Source: Planctomycetota bacterium
GTDB lineage: Bacteria > Planctomycetota > Planctomycetia > Pirellulales > Lacipirellulaceae
DNA length: 64,000 bases
NCBI GenBank assembly: GCA_029781135.1
Contig: JAKOXH010000017.1
Coordinates: forward strand, 62,001-126,000
Direction: 5' to 3'
The translations under genes and the position numbers were made by a program. Of the stretch, positions 35,573-43,854 are shown piece after piece. The notes beneath the pieces were generated by a model, which had not been told where the DNA came from, did not search any database, and saw only the letters and a list, made by a program, of their open reading frames with translations. How positions within the stretch are numbered: position 1 is the first letter of the stretch; every line of letters begins with the position of its first letter.

Positions 35573-35603
35573 TTCTTCGCGCCTTAGCGCCTTGGCGTGA
35601 GAC
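35573..35603 (+). repeat. CTTCGCGCCTTAGCGCCTTGGCGTGAG repeat arm
   Basis: CGCCTTAGCGCCTTGGCGTG is the same family as 5757-5787 and 57780-57809. Only one arm is clear here, just before the activator's stop codon. Confidence 0.6.
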
Positions 35604-35610
35604 TTCTCGC

Positions 35611-37473
35611 TTATCGTTCAATATGGTACTGCTCGATCTTGCGGTAGAGCGTCGCGCGGCCGATGCCAAGAAGTTTGGCCGCTTCGGGCACATTGTCGGC
35701 CGTGCGGTTGAGGGCTTCGGTGATAAGGCGTTTTTCCCACTCGTCGATGCGCAGCGTTTCCAGTTCGCTGCTGCCGGAATCGCGCAGGGCGAGGTCTTGG
35801 GGACGAATGGAATCGTCGTCGGCGAGCACGACGGCGCTATCGAGCACATTGCGCAGCTGCCGCACATTTCCCGGCCAACGATACGTGGCGAGCATCTTCT
35901 TGGCCGCATCGGTGATTCCCAATCCTGGTCGGCCATGCAGGCGGCGGAAATGATCGAGAAAGAAATCGATTAGCAGGCTAATGTCGTCACCGCGATCGCG
36001 CAACGGCGGCACGTAAAGCTCGAACACACTCAACCGATAGTACAAGTCTTCGCGGAAGCGCTTCTCACGAACGTATTTTTGTAGGTTCTGATTCGTGGCC
36101 GCGATGACGCGAACATCGACGCTCACCTCCTCCGTCGCCCCGACTGGCAGGAAGGGGTGTCCCTCCAAGATGCGGAGCAGTTTGGCTTGGCCTTCGAGCG
36201 TAAGTTCGCCGACCTCGTCGAGAAATAGCGTACCAAGGTCGGCCTGCTGAAAGAAGCCGATGTGGTCGCGGTCGGCACTGGTGAACGACCCCGCCTTGTG
36301 GCCGAATAGTTGACTCTCCATCAACTCATCGGGAATGGCGGCGCAATTGACGCTGACCATCGGGCGATCGGCCCGCGGGCTGGCACGATGGACGGCCCGC
36401 GCGACAAGCTCCTTGCCGCTCCCGCTTTCACCGCGAATAAGAACGCAGCCTGGCGCTCGTGCCACACGATTGATTTTAGCTTTGAGATCGCGCATCGGCG
36501 GGCAGGTGCCAATGAGCTCGTCATGCCCAGGCGATTTTTCCACGAGGCGCTGGTAATCGCTTTGCAGAGCCGTGAGTGCCCGAGCACGGACGAGCGCAAT
36601 CGCCACGATATTCGCGACCGAGATGATGAAGTCGAAGTCGGATTGGCGGAAGCGACCCGCTTCAAGGTACACGTGAATCGCGCCGAGCGTGGTGCGTTCG
36701 CCGTCGGCGCGCCGCACGAGTGGCGCACATACGGCATCGGCAAAATGGCCCAAGTGCTGGGTGCCTTCCTGCGATGATTGGTTGGCTACCCACACGGCGT
36801 GGCCTTGTCGCGAAACTAACTCCGTGAGCGATTGGTTCAGCGTTACGCGATTGGCCGCATCACGCGGGATCACGAGTTTTGGCTGCAAGCTGCCCTGGTC
36901 GCTCACGGAAAGGAACCCCACCACGGATGCGTTCGTGCGTTTTTGCAGTAGATCAAGCGCGCTTTCGAGCACGCGATTCGGATCGCCGCAGCCGAGCAGT
37001 TTGATGCAGAGCTGGTAGAGCAGCATCAGCTCCTTCACTTGCTCGGTACTCGGAAGTCCAGCCAACGCATCTTCATGCGACTCCTGCACGGCGATCGGCA
37101 TGTCTTGCACAATCGTCTGCATGAGTTCGGGGTCATCGCCCTTGGCGGTGGGAGGTTCCTCGGATTCGTGGAATTCGAACTCGGCACTGCCCACGCGAAA
37201 CACGTTGCCATCAACGATCCGGGCTTCATCCACCTTTTGGCCATTCACAAACGTACCGTTGCGGCTTTCGGCATCGCGCAGGAGCCAGCCATCGGGCGTA
37301 AACGTAAGCGTGGCATGAACGCGCGAGCAAAGCGGGTCGGGCAGCGAGATGTGGCAATCGGTGCCGCGGCCAATGAGCGTATTACGGCGCGAATCGAGCG
37401 GGAAATTGGTGCCCGCGCGATTGCCGGAGAGGATCGTCAGATAAGCGTAGAGACCGCGACTGGTGACCGTCAT
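35611..37473 (-). CDS. FHA-GAF-AAA+-Fis sigma-54 type activator
   Basis: From the ATG at 37473 this is 620 residues. An FHA domain (about residues 10-90, IGRGTDCHISLPDPLCSRVH and NGTFVNGQ) binds phosphothreonine. A GAF-like sensor lies at about 140-300. The AAA+ domain has Walker A GESGSGKE, Walker B GTLFLDEVGE, and the sigma-54 contact loop reads GSFTSA in place of GAFTGA. A Fis-type HTH ends the protein (AKLLGIGRATLYRKIEQY). It likely activates sigma-54 promoters under kinase control. The changed contact loop may weaken sigma-54 use. The frame upstream of 37473 reads a repeat. Confidence 0.92.
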   Translation of the reverse strand: MTVTSRGLYAYLTILSGNRAGTNFPLDSRRNTLIGRGTDCHISLPDPLCSRVHATLTFTPDGWLLRDAESRNGTFVNGQKVDEARIVDGNVFRVGSAEFEFHESEEPPTAKGDDPELMQTIVQDMPIAVQESHEDALAGLPSTEQVKELMLLYQLCIKLLGCGDPNRVLESALDLLQKRTNASVVGFLSVSDQGSLQPKLVIPRDAANRVTLNQSLTELVSRQGHAVWVANQSSQEGTQHLGHFADAVCAPLVRRADGERTTLGAIHVYLEAGRFRQSDFDFIISVANIVAIALVRARALTALQSDYQRLVEKSPGHDELIGTCPPMRDLKAKINRVARAPGCVLIRGESGSGKELVARAVHRASPRADRPMVSVNCAAIPDELMESQLFGHKAGSFTSADRDHIGFFQQADLGTLFLDEVGELTLEGQAKLLRILEGHPFLPVGATEEVSVDVRVIAATNQNLQKYVREKRFREDLYYRLSVFELYVPPLRDRGDDISLLIDFFLDHFRRLHGRPGLGITDAAKKMLATYRWPGNVRQLRNVLDSAVVLADDDSIRPQDLALRDSGSSELETLRIDEWEKRLITEALNRTADNVPEAAKLLGIGRATLYRKIEQYHIER

Positions 37474-37784
37474 GCGAACGCCTGAGTTCCTGGCCAAACT
37501 GCCCAAAATGCATGGTACATCAGTGCGGCCCGGCTTGGAATTGGGTAGCCGTTCGCGGGGTGGTACAATTTCATTCGCCGGCGGTTTGCGGCGACGCCAA
37601 GGCGAATAACATGCGAGGGACAGTATGGTTCGATGTGCCCGTGCGTTGACCGCCAGGCTGGGGTGCCATGGCCACTGCTCGGAGTGGCCATGTTGCGTTC
37701 GTGAGGATCGCATGCCCACGCCAAGCCGTGGGCATGGCACACTCGCCATTAGGTTTTTCACACAGGGTTCAAAAGGACTTCGCG
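37474..37784. other. Intergenic gap between divergent activator and membrane-protein genes
   Basis: It holds one TGCCATGCCC element (37661-37742). No sigma-54 -24/-12 promoter (TGGCAC with TTGC) was found in it. Other parts show no gene. Confidence 0.45.
37661..37742. repeat. GGGTGCCATGGCCACTG...GGGCATGGCAC inverted repeat element
   Basis: Outer arms GTGCCATG and CATGGCAC enclose GGCCACTGC / GGAGTGGCC and GCCCACG / CGTGGGC hairpins. It is one of five copies. Confidence 0.8.
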
Positions 37785-38519
37785 ATGGACACGGAACATC
37801 GGTTTGAAATAGAGCCCGGCGAATACGGCGAGCCTAAAAAGCCGCGAAGCAAGTGGGCGACCTGTCTTATTGGTTGCTTCGCTGTCTTTGCAATCTTCTT
37901 GGTACTGATGATTATTCTGGGGATTTGGGTCGCGCGGAATTTTCGCGGCTGGGCGGCCGATTTCGGTTCGCAAGCCATCCAGCGAGCTGTCGAGCATTCC
38001 GACTTGCCGCCGCAAGAAAAGATCGAAGTCAATGAACAAGTGGAGCGCGTGGGCGCGGCCTTTCGCGATGGTCGGATTTCGCTGGAACAAGCCATGACCA
38101 TCCTTGAGAAAGTGACGAAGTCGCGCCTCATGCCAGCCATCGTAGTAAGTGCCATGGACATTCACTACATCGCACGGTCGGGGTTGAGCGACGAGGAAAA
38201 GAAGGCAGGACGTGTATCGCTCGAACGATTTACGCGTGGAATGATCCGAGGCAAGATCGCCAACGAGGGACTGGATAAAGTGATGGTCCACGTCGCCGAC
38301 CAGCGTGAGGGGGGCGAATGGCGATTACGGCCCAGAGTGAGCGACGCGGATTTACGACTGGCGCTCAACGAAGCCAAAGTCCAAGCCGACGCGGCGCAGA
38401 TTCCGGCCGAGGCCGAGAGCTTTGATCCTTCCGATGAATTCAAGAGAATTATCGATGAAGCGCTTGCAGAAAACCCCCAGCCGCAGCAGGCAGAAGAACC
38501 CCCGCCCTCCAACAAATGA
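37785..38519 (+). CDS. Single-span membrane protein of unknown function
   Basis: From the ATG at 37785 with AAAAGGA upstream, this is 244 residues. Charged residues 1-22 precede a membrane helix at about 26-50 (FAVFAIFLVLMIILGIWVA). A helical, soluble, outside part follows with a charged, P/Q-rich end. No known domain is recognised. The earlier frame from 37668 reads a repeat. A role with the divergent activator is possible but unsupported. Confidence 0.7.
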   Translation: MDTEHRFEIEPGEYGEPKKPRSKWATCLIGCFAVFAIFLVLMIILGIWVARNFRGWAADFGSQAIQRAVEHSDLPPQEKIEVNEQVERVGAAFRDGRISLEQAMTILEKVTKSRLMPAIVVSAMDIHYIARSGLSDEEKKAGRVSLERFTRGMIRGKIANEGLDKVMVHVADQREGGEWRLRPRVSDADLRLALNEAKVQADAAQIPAEAESFDPSDEFKRIIDEALAENPQPQQAEEPPPSNK

Positions 38520-38742
38520 TGTGCCCGGAAGTTGACCCCTGTCGAGCACTTGGGGGCGAAGAGCAGGGCAAACGCCGTAATTTTTGGGTTGAGAGAGCAC
38601 GGTTGGCATCTGCCACGCGGATTCTGAACCGGCAGCTGCTCCGTCAAATTCGTTGCAATTTTCTTCCGGACGCGGTAATCTACGTGTGCCTTGGGGGATA
38701 AGATCGGCATCGGCCGTCCAACATTTGTCAATGGAGGTAAGT

Positions 38743-39051
38743 ATGTTGTGGCGACAAGGTGACGTTTACATTGAATCCGTTTCCGCAATTCCGGCAGTTG
38801 CGATTCAAAGGTCAAACACAGTATTGGCCGATGGTGAGCTAACGGGTCACCAGCATCGCATCAGCGACTTTCGATCCGCCGCGGTCTTTGCGGACGGAGA
38901 GCAACTCTTTATCGATGTATTGGCCGATACGGCCGACGTCGTTCATGAAGAACATGGGACGATTCGGCTTTCGCGCGGATTTTACCGTGTCTGGCGGCAG
39001 CGCGAATACGACCCGCGATTCAAGGAATGGCAGCGCCCTGTTTTCGATTAA
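38743..39051 (+). CDS. Small conserved partner of the DUF6745 leucine-rich protein
   Basis: From the ATG at 38743, with GGAGG 5 nt upstream, this is 102 residues of soluble, beta-rich sequence: LWRQGDVYIESV, ADGELTGHQHRISD, HEEHGTIRLSRGFYRVWRQREY. The two histidine-containing segments (GHQHR and EEHG) are the kind that bind a metal or active-site water, but no fold is assigned. Similar proteins sit beside LRR-DUF6745 genes elsewhere in planctomycetes and actinobacteria by my recall. It precedes the LRR gene by 17 bases, so they are likely co-expressed. Confidence 0.75.
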   Translation: MLWRQGDVYIESVSAIPAVAIQRSNTVLADGELTGHQHRISDFRSAAVFADGEQLFIDVLADTADVVHEEHGTIRLSRGFYRVWRQREYDPRFKEWQRPVFD

Positions 39052-39068
39052 TCGCAAACAGGTGCACC

Positions 39069-40091
39069 ATGTTTCGCTGGTTCGATCGATGCTTCCCTTG
39101 GAGCGAGGCAACAGCGCGAAGGCGGCTTCGGCAAGGCACGCTCCCGCGGCGTATGTGCGTGCGCGGTCGGCTTAACCTGACGGATGCCGATTGGCTTACC
39201 TATCTGCCACGTGAGATGGAAGTGGAAACACTGGATGTCTCGCGCTGTGTAAACTTGCGCGGCTTGCCCGAGCGATTGACGTGCATCGACTTGTTCGCGC
39301 GACGAACGAATATCACATGTCTCGCGGCAGGATTGCGAGTGTTACGCACGATCGTGGCGTCTAACAGTCCTAAGCTCGAACGAATTGTTCCGCTTAGTGT
39401 ACCGGAACTGAGGTTGCGCAATTGCACCACAATCGCGCAGCTTCCCGAAGGCCTGCAAGTGCAAGATTTGAATGCGAGCGGTTGCACGCAGCTGACGGCG
39501 TTGCCTCAGAGTCTCGCTGACGGTATTGCACGGCTTGATGTAAGCGGCTGTTTCAATCTCGAGTCACTTCCCGACAGGTGTGCGCGACTAGAGATTCTCA
39601 ACGTTCGCGGCTGCACCAAGTTAACCGCGCTGCCTCAAGGAATGAAGATTCGTTCTTCTATCGAGGTTGCCGACTCGGGTTTGAGGTCACTGCCGGCAAC
39701 GCTTCGTAGTACACGATTGTTCTGGCGAGGCGCACTGGTTTCAGATCGCATCGCATTTGAACCAGAGACAATCACCGTGGATGAAATCCTGCGCGAGCAA
39801 AACGTCGAGCGGCGGCGCGTGCTATTGGAACGCGTCGGAATGGAGTGGTTCATAGCAAACACCGACGCCAAAGTCATTGACAATGATCATGACTCGGGAG
39901 GCCAACGGCGCTTGCTGCGAATATCGTTTCAAAACGGCGCAGATGTCGTTTGCATTGAGGTGCGGTGTCCTTCGACCGGCCGCCAATATGTGCTGCAAGT
40001 TCCACCGCAGACGCGAACGTGCCTTGAAGGCGCCGCGTGGATCGCCGGATTTCAAGATCCCGCGCGATACCGACCGCTACAAGAAACATAG
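39069..40091 (+). CDS. Leucine-rich-repeat protein with DUF6745-like C-terminus
   Basis: From the ATG at 39069 with an AGGTG site, this is 340 residues. An N-terminal stretch (EATARRRLRQGTLPRRMCVR) is followed by short LRR-like repeats at about residues 50-205 such as LDVSGCFNLESLP and LNVRGCTKLTALP. The C-terminal domain (ITVDEILREQNVERRRVLLE, then CIEVRCPSTGRQYVLQVPP) is DUF6745-like. No signal peptide or membrane helix is present, so it is probably cytosolic. The repeats suggest protein binding; the biochemical role of the C-terminus is unknown. It pairs with the gene at 38743. Confidence 0.85.
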   Translation: MFRWFDRCFPWSEATARRRLRQGTLPRRMCVRGRLNLTDADWLTYLPREMEVETLDVSRCVNLRGLPERLTCIDLFARRTNITCLAAGLRVLRTIVASNSPKLERIVPLSVPELRLRNCTTIAQLPEGLQVQDLNASGCTQLTALPQSLADGIARLDVSGCFNLESLPDRCARLEILNVRGCTKLTALPQGMKIRSSIEVADSGLRSLPATLRSTRLFWRGALVSDRIAFEPETITVDEILREQNVERRRVLLERVGMEWFIANTDAKVIDNDHDSGGQRRLLRISFQNGADVVCIEVRCPSTGRQYVLQVPPQTRTCLEGAAWIAGFQDPARYRPLQET

Positions 40092-40140
40092 GCACGACAA
40101 GCTATTGGCTGCGAGCTTTGTCGGCTTTGTTCTCAATCAG

Positions 40141-41292
40141 TTACTGCAAGCGTACATTCGGGTTGAGTGCTGCCACGCGCCCGGGCGTCGCGCTTTCATA
40201 CGCGTTGAATTCCGCCCAGATGGGGTAGTGGTCGGAGACTTGCAGGGCCTGTTCGGGCCGCAAGTTGAAGAAGCGTTGAACATCGAACACGCCCCAGCGG
40301 CCACTGAATTCGGTCGTCGAGGGGGCGTGCAGCAGGATGTTGTCTTCCTGGTTATTCTGGCGAGTATTGGTGAACGTGCCGCGGATCACCGGTCGCATGC
40401 CGTCGATTCGCGCGAGGTCGCCCAGGTGTTTGTCGTCGACGTTGAAATCCCCCAGCATGATGATGTCGTCTTCATCGCCGGCGGCACGGCGCACGGCTTC
40501 GTAGACCTGGGCCAGCGTATTACATTCTTCGCGGGCCTGCTCCGGTTTGGTGTGCACGTCGACCAGGATGAAGGTGAACGCCTGTTCCGGCGGCGGACCG
40601 CGTACGCGGAACATCGCCACGAGCGGGTCGCGTTCCAGCAAATGGTCGGGGTCGTTGATCGTGTAAATGCAATGCGGATTGACCTCGATCGTCTTCGTAT
40701 CGTAGATGAAGGCGTATTGTTCTTTGCTGACGCTGCGGCCCAATCGCGGGCCGATGACCTTGTCGTACACGTGGCCATTCACATTGACGTAGGTGCGCAG
40801 GAAGTTATCGAGGAAGTAATCGTCCTGCGTGCGGATTTCCTGGATCGCCACGATCTGAAAATTTTGAATGATCGCAGCCAGCGTTCCCATGACGTACGGC
40901 TTCGACGCCTTGGCCTCACCAAAAACCTGAATGTTGAACGAGGCAATGCGAATGGCCGGGCCGCCGAACATGGGCGTCGGAGGCGTTGGCTGGGCAGGCG
41001 CCGCTTGCGAGGCGTACGTCGCCGGGATTTGCGGCGCCGGGGGTGGAGTCGAGTAGTTTGAATACGGCGGATAGCCGTTCTGGTTGTTGCCGTAATAGTT
41101 GTTGTTGGGCGGATACTGTCCGCCGAATTGGCCGGTCGGGCTGGGTTGGCCGAATTGCCCTGGCGTACCAGACTTCCCTTGCGAAATCTGTTGGAAGATT
41201 GCGCCGAGTTGCCCTTGGCCGGGGCCTTTGGTGAAATACCATCCCCCCGTCGAAAGCAACATGATCAGAAATGCCGAGTACGAACGAGGCAC
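40141..41292 (-). CDS. Exported endonuclease/exonuclease/phosphatase-family protein
   Basis: From the GTG at 41292, with GGAGGGG just upstream, this is 383 residues. A short hydrophobic segment at about 5-20 anchors or exports it. A P/G/Q/N-rich linker at about 25-115 leads to an EEP (DNase I-like) domain: IRIASFNIQVFGEA, IVAIQEIR, IMLGDFNVDDKH and the closing SDHYPIWAEF. All catalytic motifs are present, so a secreted nuclease or phosphoesterase is expected; the substrate is unknown. The longer frame to 41349 reads a repeat. Confidence 0.85.
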   Translation of the reverse strand: MPRSYSAFLIMLLSTGGWYFTKGPGQGQLGAIFQQISQGKSGTPGQFGQPSPTGQFGGQYPPNNNYYGNNQNGYPPYSNYSTPPPAPQIPATYASQAAPAQPTPPTPMFGGPAIRIASFNIQVFGEAKASKPYVMGTLAAIIQNFQIVAIQEIRTQDDYFLDNFLRTYVNVNGHVYDKVIGPRLGRSVSKEQYAFIYDTKTIEVNPHCIYTINDPDHLLERDPLVAMFRVRGPPPEQAFTFILVDVHTKPEQAREECNTLAQVYEAVRRAAGDEDDIIMLGDFNVDDKHLGDLARIDGMRPVIRGTFTNTRQNNQEDNILLHAPSTTEFSGRWGVFDVQRFFNLRPEQALQVSDHYPIWAEFNAYESATPGRVAALNPNVRLQ

Positions 41293-41321
41293 AAGCCCCT
41301 CCTTGGGCACGTGAACCACCA

Positions 41322-41384
41322 GGGGACGGGCAATCCTGCCCGTCCGCAACCCGTGCAGCGACGGACAGGAATGTCCGTCGTACG
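41322..41384. repeat. GGACGGGCAATCCTGCCCGTCC and GACGGACAGGAATGTCCGTC hairpins
   Basis: Two linked hairpins of the GGACGGACA family are seen, at 41323-41345 and 41359-41380. They stand upstream of the EEP gene on the minus strand. Confidence 0.8.
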
Positions 41385-41523
41385 ATCGGCGCGCAACGTG
41401 TCCGCCTCTTGCGCAGTCGGCAATTTTTAGCCAATCCGTTTAGACAATCTTGCTGCAGGCCGCGAAATGTGCGGTTTAGCACTGCATTTTGCCACGGTGG
41501 CGCTAGCATGCTGGCAGCCGCGC

Positions 41524-42006
41524 TTACAAATCTTTCCCCAGGCAGGTGCTGAGATGCGGATGAGGCGAGTCGGCATATTCTCCATAGAGCGGAATGTGCG
41601 TGAAGCCCGCCCGCTCATACAGCGCGATGGCCTCGGGCTGCCGCGGCCCCGTTTCGAGTAGCAGCCGACGCGCGCCCAGCCGGCGAGCCTCGGCTTCGAG
41701 GGCGTCGAGAATCGCCTGACCCACGCGCTGCCCGCGCGCCGCGGGGACGACGTACATGCGTTTCACTTCCATCACGCCCGGCTCAACGCCGCGCACGGCG
41801 CCGCAACCAATCGCTTCGCCATTGCGATACGCCACGAAGAATCCGCCGCGGCCCTCGGCGACTTCCTCGGCATCAAGTCGCGAGAAATAGGATCCATCCT
41901 CGGGGTAGCGACCTTGCACTTCGCGATCGAGCGCGTGGATGAGCTGCTGGGCGACGGCCGAGTGGAGCTCCACGCGGCGAATCTCAATACCGAGCGGTGA
42001 ATTCAT
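41524..42006 (-). CDS. GNAT-family N-acetyltransferase
   Basis: A 160-residue protein from the ATG at 42006; a TTG at 42060 would lengthen it. The acetyl-CoA-binding motif is seen as VMEVKRMYVVPAARGQRVGQ, then AILDALEAEARRLGARRLLL and ALYERAGFTHIPLYGEYA. The reaction is acyl transfer from acetyl-CoA to an amine. The acceptor cannot be inferred. It is a stand-alone gene, not obviously linked to a neighbour. Confidence 0.9.
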   Translation of the reverse strand: MNSPLGIEIRRVELHSAVAQQLIHALDREVQGRYPEDGSYFSRLDAEEVAEGRGGFFVAYRNGEAIGCGAVRGVEPGVMEVKRMYVVPAARGQRVGQAILDALEAEARRLGARRLLLETGPRQPEAIALYERAGFTHIPLYGEYADSPHPHLSTCLGKDL

Positions 42007-42066
42007 CGGATCATTCGTTGTGTAGAAGTCGTCCTTGCGCAAGAACGTCAACAGTCGCAATTAGAT

Positions 42067-42153
42067 GTGGCTTGCAGCCCGCAGCGCGAGCAAGGGAATT
42101 GGGCGTGGCGGCATCGCAGCGCACAGTGCTCTTGCTTGCGCTGCGAGCTTCAA
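42067..42153. repeat. GCAGCGCGAGCAAG...CTTGCTTGCGCTGCGAGC element
   Basis: The left arm CCCGCAGCGCGAGCAAG and right arm CTTGCTTGCGCTGCGAGC are complementary apart from a few changes. It belongs to the same family as 43706-43787. It lies between the GNAT and DUF1501 genes. Confidence 0.8.
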
Positions 42154-42159
42154 TCGTGA

Positions 42160-43659
42160 TTACGCCAAAATCTCCTTGACCACATTCCCACTTACGTCGG
42201 TCAGTCGGAAGCGGCGGCCTTGGTATTTGAACGTGAGCTGGGTGTGATCGATGCCCAGTTGATGCAGGATTGTCGCTTGCAAGTCGTGTACGTGCATCGT
42301 GCCGGGCGTGAACTTGTCGCTGGCGGGTGAAATTGGGTTGCCGTGTTCATCGGCGATGTTGTAGCCATAATCGTCGGTGCGGCCGTACGTCATGCCCGGT
42401 TTGATGCCGCCGCCGGCGAGCCAAAGCGTGAAGCAGCGCGGATGATGATCGCGGCCGTAATCGGTCGCCGTGAGCTTGCCTTGCGAATACGATGTGCGGC
42501 CGAACTCGCCGCCCCACACGACGAGCGTATCATCGAGCAGGCCACGCTGCTTGAGATCGAGAATGAGCGCCGCCGAAGCCTGATCCGTTTCGCCGCATTG
42601 ATTTCGCATGCCAGCGGGCAGGCCACCGTGGTGATCCCAGCCTTGATGATAAAGTTGGATGAACCGCACGCCGCGCTCGGCCAACCGGCGGGCGAGCAAA
42701 CAATTGGCTGCGAACGTGCCGGGCGTGCGGCAATCGGGGCCGTATAGGTCGAACGTCGCTTGCGATTCCTTGGATAAGTCGGTGACATCGGGGACGCTCG
42801 TCTGCATCCGAAAGGCCATTTCGTATTGGGCAATTCGCGACTCAATCTCCGGGTCGAGCTCCGCGTCGAACTGGTGCCGATTGAGCGCGTTGAGTTTTTC
42901 GAGCATCGCACCGCGGCCCGAGCGGCAAATGCCGTCGGGGTTGCTGAGGTAGAGCACGGGGTCCTTGCCGGGGCGCAGCTGCACGCCTTGGTATTTCGAA
43001 TCCAAAAAGCCGCTGCCCCACAACCGGGCGTACAGCGGCTGATCGCCCTGATTGGCCGACACGAGCACGATGAACGAGGGTAGGTCGGCGTTCATCGAAC
43101 CGAGGCCGTAGGAGAGCCACGCGCCCATCGATGGACGACCGGCCAGTTGAGCGCCCGTTTGGAAAAACGTGATGGCGGGATCGTGATTGATCGCTTCGGT
43201 GAACATCGAACGCACGATGCAGATGTCGTCGACGATCTTGCGATGATGCGGCAACACTTCGCTCAGCCACGCGCCCGATTGACCATGCCGTGCGAACTTG
43301 AAGATGGAACCCGCCAGCGGAATCGACGCCTGCTGGGCCGACATGCTGGTCAGCCGCTGCATGCCGCGGACGTGCGCCGGCAGTTGCTGGCCGTTCTTTT
43401 CATTGAGCAGCGGTTTGTAATCGAACAGGTCTTGCTGCGCCGGGCCACCGGATTGAAAGAGGTAGATTACCCGCTTGGCACGTTGCGGCAGTTGCAGGCC
43501 GGACGCCGACGGTTCGTCGGCCGACGCCCCGGCTCCACCGTTAAGAGCATTCGTCAGCAGCGAGCCGAGCGCGATACTGCCGATACCAGTAGCGCTTCTA
43601 CCAAAGAAGTTTCGGCGAGTGATGCTTTGTAAGTCGTTAATGGATAGTTGATGTTTCAT
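42160..43659 (-). CDS. DUF1501 protein with twin-arginine-like signal, cassette 1
   Basis: From the ATG at 43659 this is 499 residues. The N-terminal RRNFFGRSATGIGSIALG is a twin-arginine export signal, so it is secreted in folded form. The sulfatase-like DUF1501 fold follows, with LFQSGGPAQQDLFDYKP and VVWGGEFGRTSYSQ, then GRDHHPRCFTLWLAGG. Planctomycete DUF1501 proteins are almost always next to a cytochrome/DUF1553 protein, and the upstream gene at 43855 is of that kind. Role unknown, probably in a periplasmic complex. The GGTGGGC repeat sits 8 nt before the ATG. Confidence 0.93.
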   Translation of the reverse strand: MKHQLSINDLQSITRRNFFGRSATGIGSIALGSLLTNALNGGAGASADEPSASGLQLPQRAKRVIYLFQSGGPAQQDLFDYKPLLNEKNGQQLPAHVRGMQRLTSMSAQQASIPLAGSIFKFARHGQSGAWLSEVLPHHRKIVDDICIVRSMFTEAINHDPAITFFQTGAQLAGRPSMGAWLSYGLGSMNADLPSFIVLVSANQGDQPLYARLWGSGFLDSKYQGVQLRPGKDPVLYLSNPDGICRSGRGAMLEKLNALNRHQFDAELDPEIESRIAQYEMAFRMQTSVPDVTDLSKESQATFDLYGPDCRTPGTFAANCLLARRLAERGVRFIQLYHQGWDHHGGLPAGMRNQCGETDQASAALILDLKQRGLLDDTLVVWGGEFGRTSYSQGKLTATDYGRDHHPRCFTLWLAGGGIKPGMTYGRTDDYGYNIADEHGNPISPASDKFTPGTMHVHDLQATILHQLGIDHTQLTFKYQGRRFRLTDVSGNVVKEILA

Positions 43660-43667
43660 CGCCGTAG

Positions 43668-43684
43668 GGTGGGCACCGCCCACC
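43668..43684 (-). repeat. GGTGGGC-type hairpin repeat, copy 3
   Basis: On the minus strand it reads GGTGGGCGGTGCCCACC then CTACGGCG-ATG. The orientation relative to the gene is the same as copies 1 and 2. Confidence 0.8.
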
Positions 43685-43705
43685 ATCTATATGTTATTAA
43701 TTAGT

Positions 43706-43787
43706 TTGAAGCTCGCAGCGCAAGCAAGAGCGTTTCGCGTTACCCGTTCTCACACACAAAGCTCTTGCTTGCGCTGCGAGCTTCAAT
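43706..43787. repeat. TTGAAGCTCGCAGCGCAAGC...GCTTGCGCTGCGAGCTTCAA element
   Basis: Long complementary arms surround a loop of about 30 nt. It separates cassette 1's two genes. Confidence 0.85.
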
Positions 43788-43854
43788 CCGAATTGTTGTA
43801 CGAATGACTCAATCATGATGTTGGTTCACGTCCCGCTCGGCTCGCGGGACCTAC

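Noticed and set aside
37474-37784. Sigma-54 promoter between the divergent activator and membrane-protein genes
   Set aside because: A TGGCAC occurs at 37734-37739, but it belongs to the repeat and the following bases do not fit the -12 element.
39877-41061. Open frame of 394 codons opposite the EEP-family gene
   Set aside because: The EEP gene has catalytic motifs and a strong ribosome-binding site; the opposite frame has neither.
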